Part shown: piece by piece, positions 9,424-17,551 of the stretch | Numbering within the stretch: position 1 is the first letter of the stretch | Layout: every line of letters starts with the position of its first letter | NCBI RefSeq assembly: GCF_000218485.1 | Contig: NZ_AFPB01000170.1 | Span: 1-36,664 of the forward strand | Source: Aquimarina agarivorans | GTDB taxonomy: Bacteria; Bacteroidota; Bacteroidia; Flavobacteriales; Flavobacteriaceae | Length of the DNA: 36,664 bases | Direction of reading: 5' to 3' | Notes under the pieces: model-generated | Database searches by the model: none | Told to the model about the DNA's origin: nothing | Seen by the model: only the letters and a program-made list of their open reading frames with translations | Program-made: the position numbers and the translations under genes

Positions 9424-9834
9424 TTGATAGCTTACTTTTTCGTACGGCACCATTACATTGATTTAATAGCAACAATACCTACAGTTATTAATTTTTTTAG
9501 TGAAAGTAAAATTCCTAATAAATTAAAATGGGGAGTTGTAGCCTTTATTGTTATAAATACAGTTTTGTTAATAATAGACAAAAACCATGTGCAACTTTTT
9601 TATAAGAGGATTTTTAAGGTGTTTTGGATTGTAAAATACTTGGTAATCATTGTGTTTTTAATCACTCTTATTTTATTAGCTATTGATAAGCTTTTATTGT
9701 TTGATAATTTTAAATTTAAAATAGAGGAACATATTATTACCGTTGCAATCATCAGCTTTAATATTGGATTTATAATTACAGAAGTTATTTTAGCAAGAGA
9801 ATATCTAAATATGAAAAGGAATAGTCACAAATAG
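9424..9834 (+). CDS. Membrane protein, C-terminal fragment of a broken gene
   Basis: The frame has only a TTG start but is open upstream to the TTTT run at 9403-9406, where it joins the preceding fragment through a single-base frameshift. It encodes about four further membrane segments (around IAYFFVRHHYIDLIATI, LKWGVVAFIVINTVLLII, VIIVFLITLILLAI and VAIISFNIGFIITEVIL) and ends in a basic tail (KRNSHK). Together the halves would make a protein of about 259 residues with five or six membrane spans. The family is not recognised. If both frameshifts are real the gene is dead; if they are sequence errors it is an ordinary multi-pass membrane protein of the cargo operon. Confidence 0.5.
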   Translation: MIAYFFVRHHYIDLIATIPTVINFFSESKIPNKLKWGVVAFIVINTVLLIIDKNHVQLFYKRIFKVFWIVKYLVIIVFLITLILLAIDKLLLFDNFKFKIEEHIITVAIISFNIGFIITEVILAREYLNMKRNSHK

Positions 9835-9851
9835 TTTATTACAATAGAATA

Positions 9852-11153
9852 ATGAGAAATAACAATTCTCACATATTAAAAGTATTCAAACAACGAGTAT
9901 CTCGAATACAAAAAGAATTGGAGGGAGATAAAACATTAGTCGATATAGATAAAACTTGGTTAGGAACTCAAAGACGTTTATATACTCAAAATTCAAAAAA
10001 GTATGCTACTGAAAAAAAGAAGTTATTAGACACTTTAATTCCTTTTTTAGGCTACGATTGGAAACAATACCGAACAAGAGAATACAATATTTACGTAAAC
10101 GAAAGGGTCGTAAGTATAAAAAAAGCACTTTACGCAGGTAAGGAAATAGCAAAAACAGATCAACAATGGCTTACTAGTGTACGGCGCAAATACAATAAAG
10201 ATAATGCCTATTTAAACGCGACTCAACAAAAGAAATTAAAAGAACTTAATCCGCTGTTAAAAAGACCATGGCATAAAACACCCTCTGAAATTGAAAAAAA
10301 TGTAACGTCGTTTGAGGATCACATTCAGCGAATAAGAACACTTAATACCTCTTTAGACAAATTACCTAAACGCTATCAAGATTGGTTAAAAAATCAGCGT
10401 GAATTATATATTGCAGATAAAGAGTATCTTTCTAAAGAAAATATTTCACAATTAGATAGTTTAACTTCTATTTTAAAAACAGAATGGTCTGTAGATATTA
10501 GATATAATTTTGAACTTCTACAAAAGCAATGTAGCACTATAAAAAGAAAATTAAAAAGGGGTGAACATCTAACAAAACAGGAAAAAGCGTATTTAGCAAA
10601 AAAACGTACGCAATATAGACAAGGCATTCTTTTTAGCAGCAGATCAATAAAAACACTTGATTCTTTAACCCCATTATTAGGCTATGATTGGAAAGAAAAC
10701 AAACGTAGCTACACTAAAGCTAAAACTTTTGAACAGCATTTAAGCGAAATTAGATGTAATCTGCAAAATCATATTGTTTTAACTAGAAAGCAAAAAGCTT
10801 ATTTACGAATGCAACGTATTTATTATAGCGAAAACCCTGAAACGTATCCTAAACATAAATTTGATGCACTAGAAAGGTTAATTCCACTATTAAATTACGA
10901 TTGGAAATATAGCAGAAGACCATACCCTCAAAAACACAATTTTGAAGAGAGAGCAATTCTTATTAAAAAGCATTTATCAGTATCAAAGGATACTTTAAAT
11001 TTAACAATAGAAGATAAGGATTGGCTTAGAAGACATCGCAGAATCTATCGATCAGACCCTAAACTTTTTGATAAAAAAAGAGCTCTTATTTTAGATAGCA
11101 TGAATGATCTGTTAGGCTACGATTGGAAGACTTATGTAATAGAACGGACTTAA
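9852..11153 (+). CDS. Protein of six tandem helicase-associated (HA)-like repeats
   Basis: The 433 residues consist almost wholly of six copies of a unit of about 70 residues. Each unit has a helix, then W-L-x-x-x-R-R-x-Y (or Y-L/W-L ... QR..Y), then L-x-x-L-x-P-L-L-G-Y-D-W. The closing tryptophans fall at 70, 140, 212, 280, 351 and 425. This pattern resembles the Pfam helicase-associated domain, usually found as repeats behind SF2 helicases and thought to bind DNA. Here there is no helicase, nuclease or other domain. The high lysine/arginine content fits nucleic-acid binding. It sits just beyond the T6SS cargo, 17 bases after the membrane-protein frame, and converges on the conjugation coupling-protein gene. 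Function unknown. Confidence 0.75.
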   Translation: MRNNNSHILKVFKQRVSRIQKELEGDKTLVDIDKTWLGTQRRLYTQNSKKYATEKKKLLDTLIPFLGYDWKQYRTREYNIYVNERVVSIKKALYAGKEIAKTDQQWLTSVRRKYNKDNAYLNATQQKKLKELNPLLKRPWHKTPSEIEKNVTSFEDHIQRIRTLNTSLDKLPKRYQDWLKNQRELYIADKEYLSKENISQLDSLTSILKTEWSVDIRYNFELLQKQCSTIKRKLKRGEHLTKQEKAYLAKKRTQYRQGILFSSRSIKTLDSLTPLLGYDWKENKRSYTKAKTFEQHLSEIRCNLQNHIVLTRKQKAYLRMQRIYYSENPETYPKHKFDALERLIPLLNYDWKYSRRPYPQKHNFEERAILIKKHLSVSKDTLNLTIEDKDWLRRHRRIYRSDPKLFDKKRALILDSMNDLLGYDWKTYVIERT

Positions 11154-11170
11154 TTTTGAGAATATGAAAA

Positions 11171-11202
11171 AGAAAAGGAATTCATCATTGAACTCCTTTT
11201 CT
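11171..11202. terminator. Bidirectional stem-loop terminator between convergent genes
   Basis: AGAAAAGGA pairs with TCCTTTTCT (9 bp). After one A/C mismatch TTC pairs with GAA around the loop ATCATT. The stem is A-rich on one side and T-rich on the other, so it can end transcription in both directions. It lies between the HA-repeat gene and the convergent coupling-protein gene and marks the border between cargo and conjugation modules. Confidence 0.7.
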
Positions 11203-11240
11203 ATCTTTGAGTGCATTAGCTAATATGTAATGGACAGTAT

Positions 11241-13232
11241 TTAATCTGTATGACTTGGATCATTCTCGATGCGTTCCAATTCTAACAAAATAATATTTTC
11301 TACATCTGCTTTTACCTGTCGGTAGTTTGCATTAATTTGTTCCTCCATGGTATCATTTCCGTCACTATCTAAAAACGAGATAATTTCGGGAATAGGTTTA
11401 TATTGTTTTGTTTCTTGGGTAACCTTATCCACATCTACAACAATTTCAGCATGAAAAATCTTTTGTTCGATACGTTCATCAAAATTGTCTGAAACAGCAC
11501 CAACAAACATACCTTGTGTAAGATTGGATATTTTACTTGGTGGAATCAAACTATCCATTTGAGTAGAAATAGAAGTGGATTTATCTTGCCTGTTAATAGT
11601 CATCGATTGCCTTTTTTGCAGTACTTTACCAAAACGTTCCGATAAAGTTTTAGCAGTTTCACCAACGACCTGACCACTAAAAATATTCCCTACGGTATTT
11701 TGAATTACTTTGCTTTCTTTGTCTCCATAATCCCTTGTCAACTGTGAATAATCTTGAAAACCCAAACAAACTGCTACCTTATTGCTACGAGCTGTAGCAA
11801 TTAAATTATCTAAACCTCTAAAATAAATGGTCGGTAATTCATCTATAATTACTGAAGATTTTAATTGTCCTTTCTTATTAATCAATTTTACAATTCTACT
11901 ATTGTACAAACCTAAAGCAGCAGAGTAAATATTTTGACGATCAGGGTTGTTCCCGACACACAAGATTTTGGGAGCTTCTGGGTTATTGATATCCAATGAA
12001 AAATCATCTCCTGTCATTACCCAATATAAGGCAGGGCTTATCATCCTAGATAATGGAATCTTGGCACTGGCTATTTGTCCTTGTAATTGATCTTGTGCCC
12101 CTCCTTCCCATGCATCGATAAACGGAGAAAGATAATTTTCCAATTCTGTATAACTTCTTAGAATTGTAAATATGTCTGTATACTTTTTGTTGAGTAGTTC
12201 TATTGCATGGGGGAATGTGCAATATTTCCCATTTTCATAGATCTTGAGATACCAAATAATCGAAGCCAACAAAATAATAGGACTTTCCACAAAAAAGTCT
12301 CCTTGCTTTTGTATCCATGTCTTATTCAAATTGAGCATTATCGTGTAGGCACTCTCATAAGCATCCGAAATGTCCGTCATAAACATAGGATTGATTGGGT
12401 TACAACGGTGGCTTTTACGAGGATTATCAAAGTTGATTACATAGAATTTTGGAGGTATTTTATACTTATCTGTATGCTTTAGTAAATGATTATAAGCGAT
12501 AACCGATAGGTCATCAAACTTAAAATCATAGATATACATCGAAAATCCTTTTTCAATTTGTTGCTTGATGTAGTTATTTACTACAGCAAACGATTTACCA
12601 GAACCAGGAGTACCCAAAACAATAGTTGCTCTAAATGGGTTTACAATATTAATCCATCCCTCATTCCATTTCTTTTTGTAGTAAAATCGAGTAGGTAAAT
12701 TGATAGAATATTCGTTTTCTAACAAGCGAGTTTCTTGCATAAAACTTTCATTTTCGAGATTAAAAACATCATCCATTAGATGATGCTTAAATAACCTACT
12801 CATCCAAACACCAGCCATCAATAAGCCAATATATCCTACACTTAACGTGGCAATATAAAATATAGCGATTTGTAATTTGGGTAATGAAACTTGTAACAAC
12901 CAATAATTGAAAAAGAAAAATAGTAGTCCTGTAACTAGTGCAACATTAATCTTTGTCCATGTTATTTTTTCTTCTTTAATTCCCTTAGTACCTAAACAAG
13001 ATAAGCTTAGAAATACTAGTGAAAATAATTTAGTCCATAGCAAGGACGAAAACAATCCTGTATCACGTTGAAAGTTCCATAAAATTCGATCTACAGTTGA
13101 AATAGTAAATCCCCATTGTTTGAATGTTTCATAACAAAACCAATAACAATGTATTACCACAAACAGAATACTGATTGCTCTCATAAATTCCATTGTTTTG
13201 GCTAATCCTCTAATATCATCTTCGTTTTGCAT
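11241..13232 (-). CDS. mobC: Type IV coupling protein, YWFCY-domain TraG/VirD4 (MobC) family
   Basis: This is the DNA-pumping ATPase that links the relaxase-bound strand to the mating pore at the inner membrane. The N-terminus holds the YWFCY motif (30-34) that names the Bacteroidetes-specific domain. Membrane segments follow (about 20-38, 65-80, 95-115, 121-141). The motor domain has Walker A GTPGSGKS at 207-214, Walker B VIIDELPT at 461-468 and a following LGFQDYSQL segment typical of VirD4/TraG. At 663 residues it is close to the family length. Its start overlaps the end of the relaxase gene by 17 bases, so mobA-mobB-mobC form one operon. It converges on the HA-repeat gene. Confidence 0.95.
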   Translation of the reverse strand: MQNEDDIRGLAKTMEFMRAISILFVVIHCYWFCYETFKQWGFTISTVDRILWNFQRDTGLFSSLLWTKLFSLVFLSLSCLGTKGIKEEKITWTKINVALVTGLLFFFFNYWLLQVSLPKLQIAIFYIATLSVGYIGLLMAGVWMSRLFKHHLMDDVFNLENESFMQETRLLENEYSINLPTRFYYKKKWNEGWINIVNPFRATIVLGTPGSGKSFAVVNNYIKQQIEKGFSMYIYDFKFDDLSVIAYNHLLKHTDKYKIPPKFYVINFDNPRKSHRCNPINPMFMTDISDAYESAYTIMLNLNKTWIQKQGDFFVESPIILLASIIWYLKIYENGKYCTFPHAIELLNKKYTDIFTILRSYTELENYLSPFIDAWEGGAQDQLQGQIASAKIPLSRMISPALYWVMTGDDFSLDINNPEAPKILCVGNNPDRQNIYSAALGLYNSRIVKLINKKGQLKSSVIIDELPTIYFRGLDNLIATARSNKVAVCLGFQDYSQLTRDYGDKESKVIQNTVGNIFSGQVVGETAKTLSERFGKVLQKRQSMTINRQDKSTSISTQMDSLIPPSKISNLTQGMFVGAVSDNFDERIEQKIFHAEIVVDVDKVTQETKQYKPIPEIISFLDSDGNDTMEEQINANYRQVKADVENIILLELERIENDPSHTD

Positions 13233-14469
13233 CTTTTCTATTTTTACGTTTTTTCTTTACTTTTTTCATATCGTTTTCTTCTGGAACATCCGTTGGTAAT
13301 AAACCGCCTAAAGATTCCATAACACCAGCATTAAAAAGAGGCATTGCCTCTGCTGTAAGTTCATTTTCCATATACTCCATATGTTGTGTTATAGAGGTTG
13401 CTGCATTGGCTATTAAAGTGGTCTCTTTTTCTTCATTCCAAAGGCGATGAAATACATTAGCCGAAAGATCTTTTCCTAATCGAGAACCATTTAATACTGT
13501 TTTAGAAGTATGATCTATAAAACTGATCCCATAAATTCTGCCTTGATCGTTTTCTCTGATAAACATTGATATTTTATGATCCTGTAAATACTTTCTAAAA
13601 CGATCTTTAGAGGGATGCTTCTGCATAGCATCACGCACCAGTTTTCGTACTCTCTTCTGAGGTTTATGTGTATCGATATAAGTTTTCGATTTTTTAAACT
13701 TTTGTTCCAAATCCGCTAAACCAACAGGCATTGAAAAACGGGAAGATTTGAAAGGGTTACTTGCTTTTTCTCCTATATCATTAGTAGCAAAATAGACCAA
13801 TCCTCGTTTTTCTTTTCCGTGAATAATTCCTCGAACTTCTTGTGCAGTCACATTAAAAAATGATAGTAAAGCCTTGTATTCACCTAAAGTTTGAAACTTA
13901 TAGTTTTCGTTTGCAAATGTGAGTACCGAAGCAATTTGTTGCTTTACATTATCTTGTTTAACATCAACTTTTTGTAATGGGATATCTTTTTTGTCAGCTG
14001 TACCAATTGCAGAAGTGAGTTTAAATTGTTTCTCTAGTTTTCGGCATAGTTGCATTGAACGTACTTTCTCGAAACTATCTGAAATACGTTTGCCATATTC
14101 ATCTACACAAACTGAAACAATATGAATATGAGCACGTCCAGTATCGGTATGTTTAAATACTACATAAGGTTGGTCACCGTACCCCATTTCCTGCATATAA
14201 TGATCTGCCAATTCACTAAAAAGTTCATCTGAAACCGCATCTTTAGGATTGGGATTTAATGAAATATGAAGAATTGGTTTTTCAGTACGATTATTAGCTA
14301 TGAGATAAGGCTCAAAAGAACGTTCCAACAAGGGAATAGTAAATTCTCCCTTTAAAGGGTATATCATTTTGTGGCAATGCAAAATATTACCTTGATCTTC
14401 TTTCACCTTTTCATAGTTGTAAATTAGTATTCCTTTTAAATGATTTCCTCTTCCTATTTTTGCAACCAT
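13216..14469 (-). CDS. mobB: Relaxase MobB (MOBP-type mobilization nuclease)
   Basis: The relaxase nicks the element at oriT and is carried with the strand into the recipient. The N-terminal domain shows the relaxase layout: N-terminal tyrosines (Tyr17, Tyr19) as candidate nucleophiles, the ILHISLNP strand near 66-73, and the metal-binding pattern H107-T-D-x-G-R-x-H114-x-H116 followed by IVSVCVDEYG. The C-terminal part is basic and ends in a very lysine/arginine-rich tail. The 417 residues are typical of the Bacteroidetes MobB family. It overlaps mobA by 16 bases upstream and mobC by 17 downstream, and the oriT-like sequence lies just beyond mobA. Confidence 0.95.
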   Translation of the reverse strand: MVAKIGRGNHLKGILIYNYEKVKEDQGNILHCHKMIYPLKGEFTIPLLERSFEPYLIANNRTEKPILHISLNPNPKDAVSDELFSELADHYMQEMGYGDQPYVVFKHTDTGRAHIHIVSVCVDEYGKRISDSFEKVRSMQLCRKLEKQFKLTSAIGTADKKDIPLQKVDVKQDNVKQQIASVLTFANENYKFQTLGEYKALLSFFNVTAQEVRGIIHGKEKRGLVYFATNDIGEKASNPFKSSRFSMPVGLADLEQKFKKSKTYIDTHKPQKRVRKLVRDAMQKHPSKDRFRKYLQDHKISMFIRENDQGRIYGISFIDHTSKTVLNGSRLGKDLSANVFHRLWNEEKETTLIANAATSITQHMEYMENELTAEAMPLFNAGVMESLGGLLPTDVPEENDMKKVKKKRKNRKDAKRR

Positions 14470-14873
14470 CTTTCATCAAATTTTTGGATTAAACGAATGA
14501 TCTTTTCAAGAATAGCAATCATTGCTACAGTATGCTTTTCCAATTTTATTAGTAAAAATTTTGCATTCTTTTCAGAAAAATTGGTATGTAAGGCTTTTAC
14601 AACTTGATTGTAATTCACTCCAATGGCTCTAAATTGAGCATGTAAAGCCGTTAGTTTCACATAAAAATCATGAGCAGATTTATCAATGGTTACTACTTTG
14701 ATTTCTTTTTCAAATAAAATGGCACGTATAAATTCGGCTTTGGTTAAAGCACCAGAGATATCAAATCGCTTTAAAAACACTGCATTTTCTTCAGCATTTA
14801 AGCGAAATACATAACGATACACTAAAGGAGCTTCTTTAGGTTTTCGTCCTTTTTTAATTTGTTTTTCCTTCAT
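14454..14873 (-). CDS. mobA: Mobilization accessory protein MobA-like
   Basis: A small protein (139 residues) with a basic N-terminus (KEKQIKKGRKPKEAP) followed by a strand and helices (YRYVFRLNAEENAVFLKRF) like the ribbon-helix-helix accessory factors that help relaxases load at oriT. It is the first gene of the minus-strand mob operon and overlaps mobB by 16 bases. The oriT-like stretch starts about 80 bases upstream of its start codon, which fits a protein binding there and possibly controlling its own operon. The family is assigned from position, size and sequence character. Confidence 0.85.
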   Translation of the reverse strand: MKEKQIKKGRKPKEAPLVYRYVFRLNAEENAVFLKRFDISGALTKAEFIRAILFEKEIKVVTIDKSAHDFYVKLTALHAQFRAIGVNYNQVVKALHTNFSEKNAKFLLIKLEKHTVAMIAILEKIIRLIQKFDERWLQK

Positions 14874-14952
14874 CTTTAATTCGTTTTAAGTAAAAATCCA
14901 ATACATCTATTTTCAAAATCCTCGACTTCGGAGGGATTTTAACTCCGTAGGA

Positions 14953-15007
14953 CAAGTTTGTAATGAGAGGCACAAAAGCATTTTTGAGGCACTCATTACA
15001 CAACTTG
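14953..15007. other. Candidate origin of transfer (oriT): inverted repeat with internal direct repeats
   Basis: CAAGTTTGTAATGAG (14953-14967) and CTCATTACACAACTTG (14992-15007) are inverted copies that differ by one inserted base; the inner 9 bases TGTAATGAG/CTCATTACA match exactly. Inside is a direct repeat, GAGGCAC at 14967-14973 and 14986-14992. Inverted repeats beside relaxase genes commonly mark oriT, and this lies about 80 bases upstream of mobA. The nick site itself is not identified. Confidence 0.5.
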
Positions 15008-15009
15008 CT

Positions 15010-15030
15010 CTGTTCCGCTGAACAGTTTTT
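15010..15030 (+). terminator. Stem-loop followed by five T
   Basis: CTGTTC and GAACAG form a perfect 6-bp stem around CGCT, followed by TTTTT at 15026-15030. Taken alone it looks like a weak intrinsic terminator on the plus strand. Because it directly adjoins the oriT-like inverted repeat and no plus-strand gene lies upstream, it may instead be part of the transfer origin. Confidence 0.35.
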
Positions 15031-15047
15031 AACTAGAATTTTATGTG

Positions 15048-15062
15048 GTGATATGATATCAC
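15048..15062. promoter_or_regulatory. 15-base palindrome, possible operator
   Basis: GTGATAT-G-ATATCAC is a perfect palindrome with a one-base centre in the non-coding region between divergent mobA and parA operons. Such a symmetric site fits a dimeric repressor or accessory relaxosome protein. No binding protein is assigned. Confidence 0.35.
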
Positions 15063-15230
15063 AAATCCCAAAACTGATCTCTACAAATTAAAAGCGTGAA
15101 AACGGTTATAACACCATGGTTATCAATGACAAAAAGAGCCATCTAAAGCCACTTACAACCACAAAATGGAATCCCTGAAAAAATGAAATGAAAGCATTGT
15201 TTTTTTGATGTAACGACGTAGAACTGTATA

Positions 15231-15460
15231 GCCAGCTAAACAGAAATACAGTTGGTCATTTAGTTAGGCGTGAGCATAAAAACATCACTAGCCAATTAAC
15301 TAATTATTTGAATAATAAGTCAATCGTGCAACTAGAGATAGCTACTACTAGCTGTACAAAAATTTAGCTAACCGAGCGTATGAGTAATTAGCTAAAAAGA
15401 CTACTGGTTAGTCAACTAGCTAATTGTATAACGAGCTATATGTATCACTAGCTAGCTAGA
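15231..15460. repeat. Cluster of AGCTA-type repeats upstream of the ParA gene
   Basis: AGCTA occurs at 15234, 15340, 15366, 15390, 15418, 15434, 15450 and 15454, mostly as TAGCTA or CTAGCTA. Related copies (CTAGCTG at 15348, CTAGCCA near 15288, several TTAG/CTAA pieces) lie between. Three successive copies (15418, 15434, 15450) are exactly 16 bases apart, as are 15350 and 15366. The cluster ends about 45 bases before the ParA start. It could be a binding array for a partition or regulatory protein, or the promoter-operator region of the tra operon. Confidence 0.55.
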
Positions 15461-15505
15461 TAATCATACAACTATATAAACTTATAAACCGTAAAATTTT
15501 AACCA

Positions 15506-16264
15506 ATGAAAAAAGAACCATTAAAAATCAGTTTTTCATCTCAAAAAGGAGGTGTAGGGAAAAGTGCAATTACTGTACTAACTGCTGCAATGCTACATTA
15601 CAAAATGGGATATCAAGTTGTAATTTTCGATTGTGATTTTCCCCAACTTAGTATTGCCAAACAACGAGAACGTGAGTTAAAAGCGATTATGGAGAATGAT
15701 CATTTTAAGCGAATGGCACATACACAATTTTCAAGTTTAAACAAAAAGGCATACCCCATAATTTCCTGTAATGCAGATACTGCTTTACAAGAAGCAAAAC
15801 AGTTTTTAGATAATAGCCCTATAAACTATGATTTTGCCTTTTTCGACTTCACAGGAACAGTAAATTCTACAGGAATATTACAAACCCTAATTGGAATGGA
15901 TGCCATTTTTTCTCCGATGACTGCGGATCGATTAGTCATGGAAAGTACCCTTTCGTTTTCGCAAGTAATGGCACAAATATTTGCGAGTAAACCTGATAAG
16001 AAAGGCTTACATCTATTTTGGAATATGGTAGATGGTCGAGAAAAATCTACCCTTTATGATACTTATGAAAAGGTTATTAATGAGCTTGGGCTACACAAAA
16101 TGCAACATTACTTTTCAGATAGCAAACGCTTTCGAAAAGAGCTTCCTGAAATTGGCAATGGATTGGTATTTCGTTCTACACTCTTTCCTCCTCACAACCG
16201 TTTAATTAAATCTTCTCGTTTAGACGCTTTTATCAATGAATTTTTACATCTATTAAACCAATAG
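15506..16264 (+). CDS. traA: ParA/MinD-type ATPase (TraA of Bacteroidetes conjugative transposons)
   Basis: The deviant Walker A box KGGVGKS at 14-20 and the following VVIFDCDFPQLS segment identify a ParA-family ATPase. The 252 residues fit the TraA/ParA protein found at the head of Bacteroidetes conjugative transposon operons. No ParB partner follows. It may position the element or take part in transfer control. It starts a plus-strand operon: the next gene begins 2 bases after its stop. The AGCTA repeat cluster lies directly upstream and is a natural candidate for its regulatory or partner-binding site. Confidence 0.9.
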   Translation: MKKEPLKISFSSQKGGVGKSAITVLTAAMLHYKMGYQVVIFDCDFPQLSIAKQRERELKAIMENDHFKRMAHTQFSSLNKKAYPIISCNADTALQEAKQFLDNSPINYDFAFFDFTGTVNSTGILQTLIGMDAIFSPMTADRLVMESTLSFSQVMAQIFASKPDKKGLHLFWNMVDGREKSTLYDTYEKVINELGLHKMQHYFSDSKRFRKELPEIGNGLVFRSTLFPPHNRLIKSSRLDAFINEFLHLLNQ

Positions 16265-16266
16265 CT

Positions 16267-16521
16267 ATGGGAAATACAGATTGGGAACAAGCTAGGAAAT
16301 ATGTATTAGAGCACTACCCTAAAGCGGTTTGCTTTAAATACAGAAAAAATGTCTTTGTCATTTTTTCAGATCGAAATCTCACAAATGCAAAGCGGTTATC
16401 GAAAAATATAAATGAACAAAAAACTGCCATTAATAAAGGAATGGCTTGGGTAGAAGCTAAACAAGTTTTAGAAAAAGCGAATAAATTTTCTTACGACCCA
16501 TCTAAAAATGATACAAAATGA
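16267..16521 (+). CDS. Small unknown protein in the traA operon
   Basis: An 84-residue, basic protein with no membrane segment. I do not recognise a domain. It starts 2 bases after the ParA stop and its TGA overlaps the ATG of the DUF3408 gene (ATGA, 16518-16521), so it is translated as part of this operon. It occupies the position of TraB-like small proteins in related elements, but sequence alone does not confirm this. Confidence 0.7.
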   Translation: MGNTDWEQARKYVLEHYPKAVCFKYRKNVFVIFSDRNLTNAKRLSKNINEQKTAINKGMAWVEAKQVLEKANKFSYDPSKNDTK

Positions 16522-16925
16522 AAAAAGATAAAACACCGATAGACGAAAAGGAATTAATGAAAATGATGGCACATTCATTTTCAGAAGATAGAAAAGTTCC
16601 TAAAGCGGAAGAAACAAAAGAAGAACCTCAACCTAAACCCAAGTCCAAGGCGAAACAAACAGTTAAGACGACTGCAACTTCTAAGAAAGAGATAACATCC
16701 TATCAGGAAGTGTTTTTACAAAAAAGCCATTTAATTGCCCGTAATGGAAAAGCAATATACATCCGTCCAGAATTTCACGAACGCTTATTTAGAATTACCC
16801 GAGTAATTGGAGAAAATAATATGTCTATATCTAATTATTTAGATAATATTTTACAATATCACTTCTCCGAATTTGAAACTGAAATTAAGAAACTCTTTAA
16901 AGATAATTTTAAACCCATTATATAA
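16518..16925 (+). CDS. DUF3408 conjugative transposon protein (TraB/TraC type)
   Basis: The first half is low-complexity and charged (EEPQPKPKSKAKQTVK). Residues from about 55 on (SYQEVFLQKSHLIARN, AIYIRPEFHERLFRITRVIG, SISNYLDNILQYHF) match the DUF3408 family, which has a ribbon-helix-helix-like look and is found only in Bacteroidetes conjugative elements next to ParA. A DNA-binding or regulatory role is likely but not proven. It overlaps the previous gene by 4 bases and is followed 3 bases later by the TraD-like gene. Confidence 0.85.
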   Translation: MKKDKTPIDEKELMKMMAHSFSEDRKVPKAEETKEEPQPKPKSKAKQTVKTTATSKKEITSYQEVFLQKSHLIARNGKAIYIRPEFHERLFRITRVIGENNMSISNYLDNILQYHFSEFETEIKKLFKDNFKPII

Positions 16926-16928
16926 ATT

Positions 16929-17522
16929 ATGGAACAGTATATCCAAGTTGTGATCTTATTGCTATTAATTGTTCTATTAGTAGATCGATTTTATAATAAA
17001 TCGACTCCTCCAAAACCTCCCCGTGAAAAACCCAAACCTAAGCACACCAATAGTGTAATGGGAGAAAGTAAAGAAGGGATAAAGCAACTAGAAACTAAAA
17101 AAGTATTGGTAGATAGTGATGATAAAATAAAAACATCAAAAGTAATTCCTTCAGAAGCTTTAGAAGCGGTTTTTAATTCTACAACCCCTGAAAATATGGA
17201 TTCTAATGAGTTGAAATTAGAGGAGGAAGAAGAAGAATTTAAAACGAATCCACCAAGTGAAGTAGATCAAGATTTTAATACAGGTTTGAGCTTTGAAGAA
17301 TTACAAAAAATAGCCAAGCTATTAAATCAAAAGGAACTTACTAATGATACTTTGCCTATAGCTATGAAAATTGAAAACACCGAATTATTAGAAATACTAA
17401 ATGAGCAAATTCCAAAAGCACAACAACATGTTTCTGATTTATTAAATACGCATTTAGCCACTCATAACAATTCTAAAATAAATGATGACTGGCGTGATTT
17501 TGATATTGGGGATTTTTTATAG
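16929..17522 (+). CDS. traD: TraD-like membrane-anchored conjugation protein
   Basis: One membrane segment at about residues 6-21 (VVILLLLIVLLV) is followed by a proline- and lysine-rich linker and a long acidic cytoplasmic region (LEEEEEEF). The last third looks helical. The length (197), the layout and the place after the DUF3408 gene match the protein annotated as TraD in Bacteroidetes conjugative transposons. In related elements traE would normally follow; here the retron is inserted instead, and traE begins 2.85 kb further on. Confidence 0.65.
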   Translation: MEQYIQVVILLLLIVLLVDRFYNKSTPPKPPREKPKPKHTNSVMGESKEGIKQLETKKVLVDSDDKIKTSKVIPSEALEAVFNSTTPENMDSNELKLEEEEEEFKTNPPSEVDQDFNTGLSFEELQKIAKLLNQKELTNDTLPIAMKIENTELLEILNEQIPKAQQHVSDLLNTHLATHNNSKINDDWRDFDIGDFL

Positions 17523-17551
17523 ATTTCGTAGAAGGGAATAAATGAAGATTG

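Larger units (their letters stand above)
14874..15505. other. 632-base non-coding region between mobA and the ParA gene
   Basis: No gene is seen here. The half nearest mobA holds a long inverted repeat with internal direct repeats (14953-15007), a small stem-loop with a T-run (15010-15030) and a 15-base palindrome (15048-15062). The half nearest the ParA gene is dominated by repeated AGCTA-type motifs (15231-15460). Divergent promoters for the mob operon and the parA operon should also lie here, though I could not fix a clear TAnnTTTG box. Confidence 0.8.

Noticed and set aside
12207..12482. A 91-residue plus-strand frame inside the coupling-protein gene
   Set aside because: It is the antisense shadow of a well-conserved VirD4-like gene with all its motifs.
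15231..15460. CRISPR array
   Set aside because: The repeated unit is only 5-7 bases, spacing is irregular and no cas genes are present.
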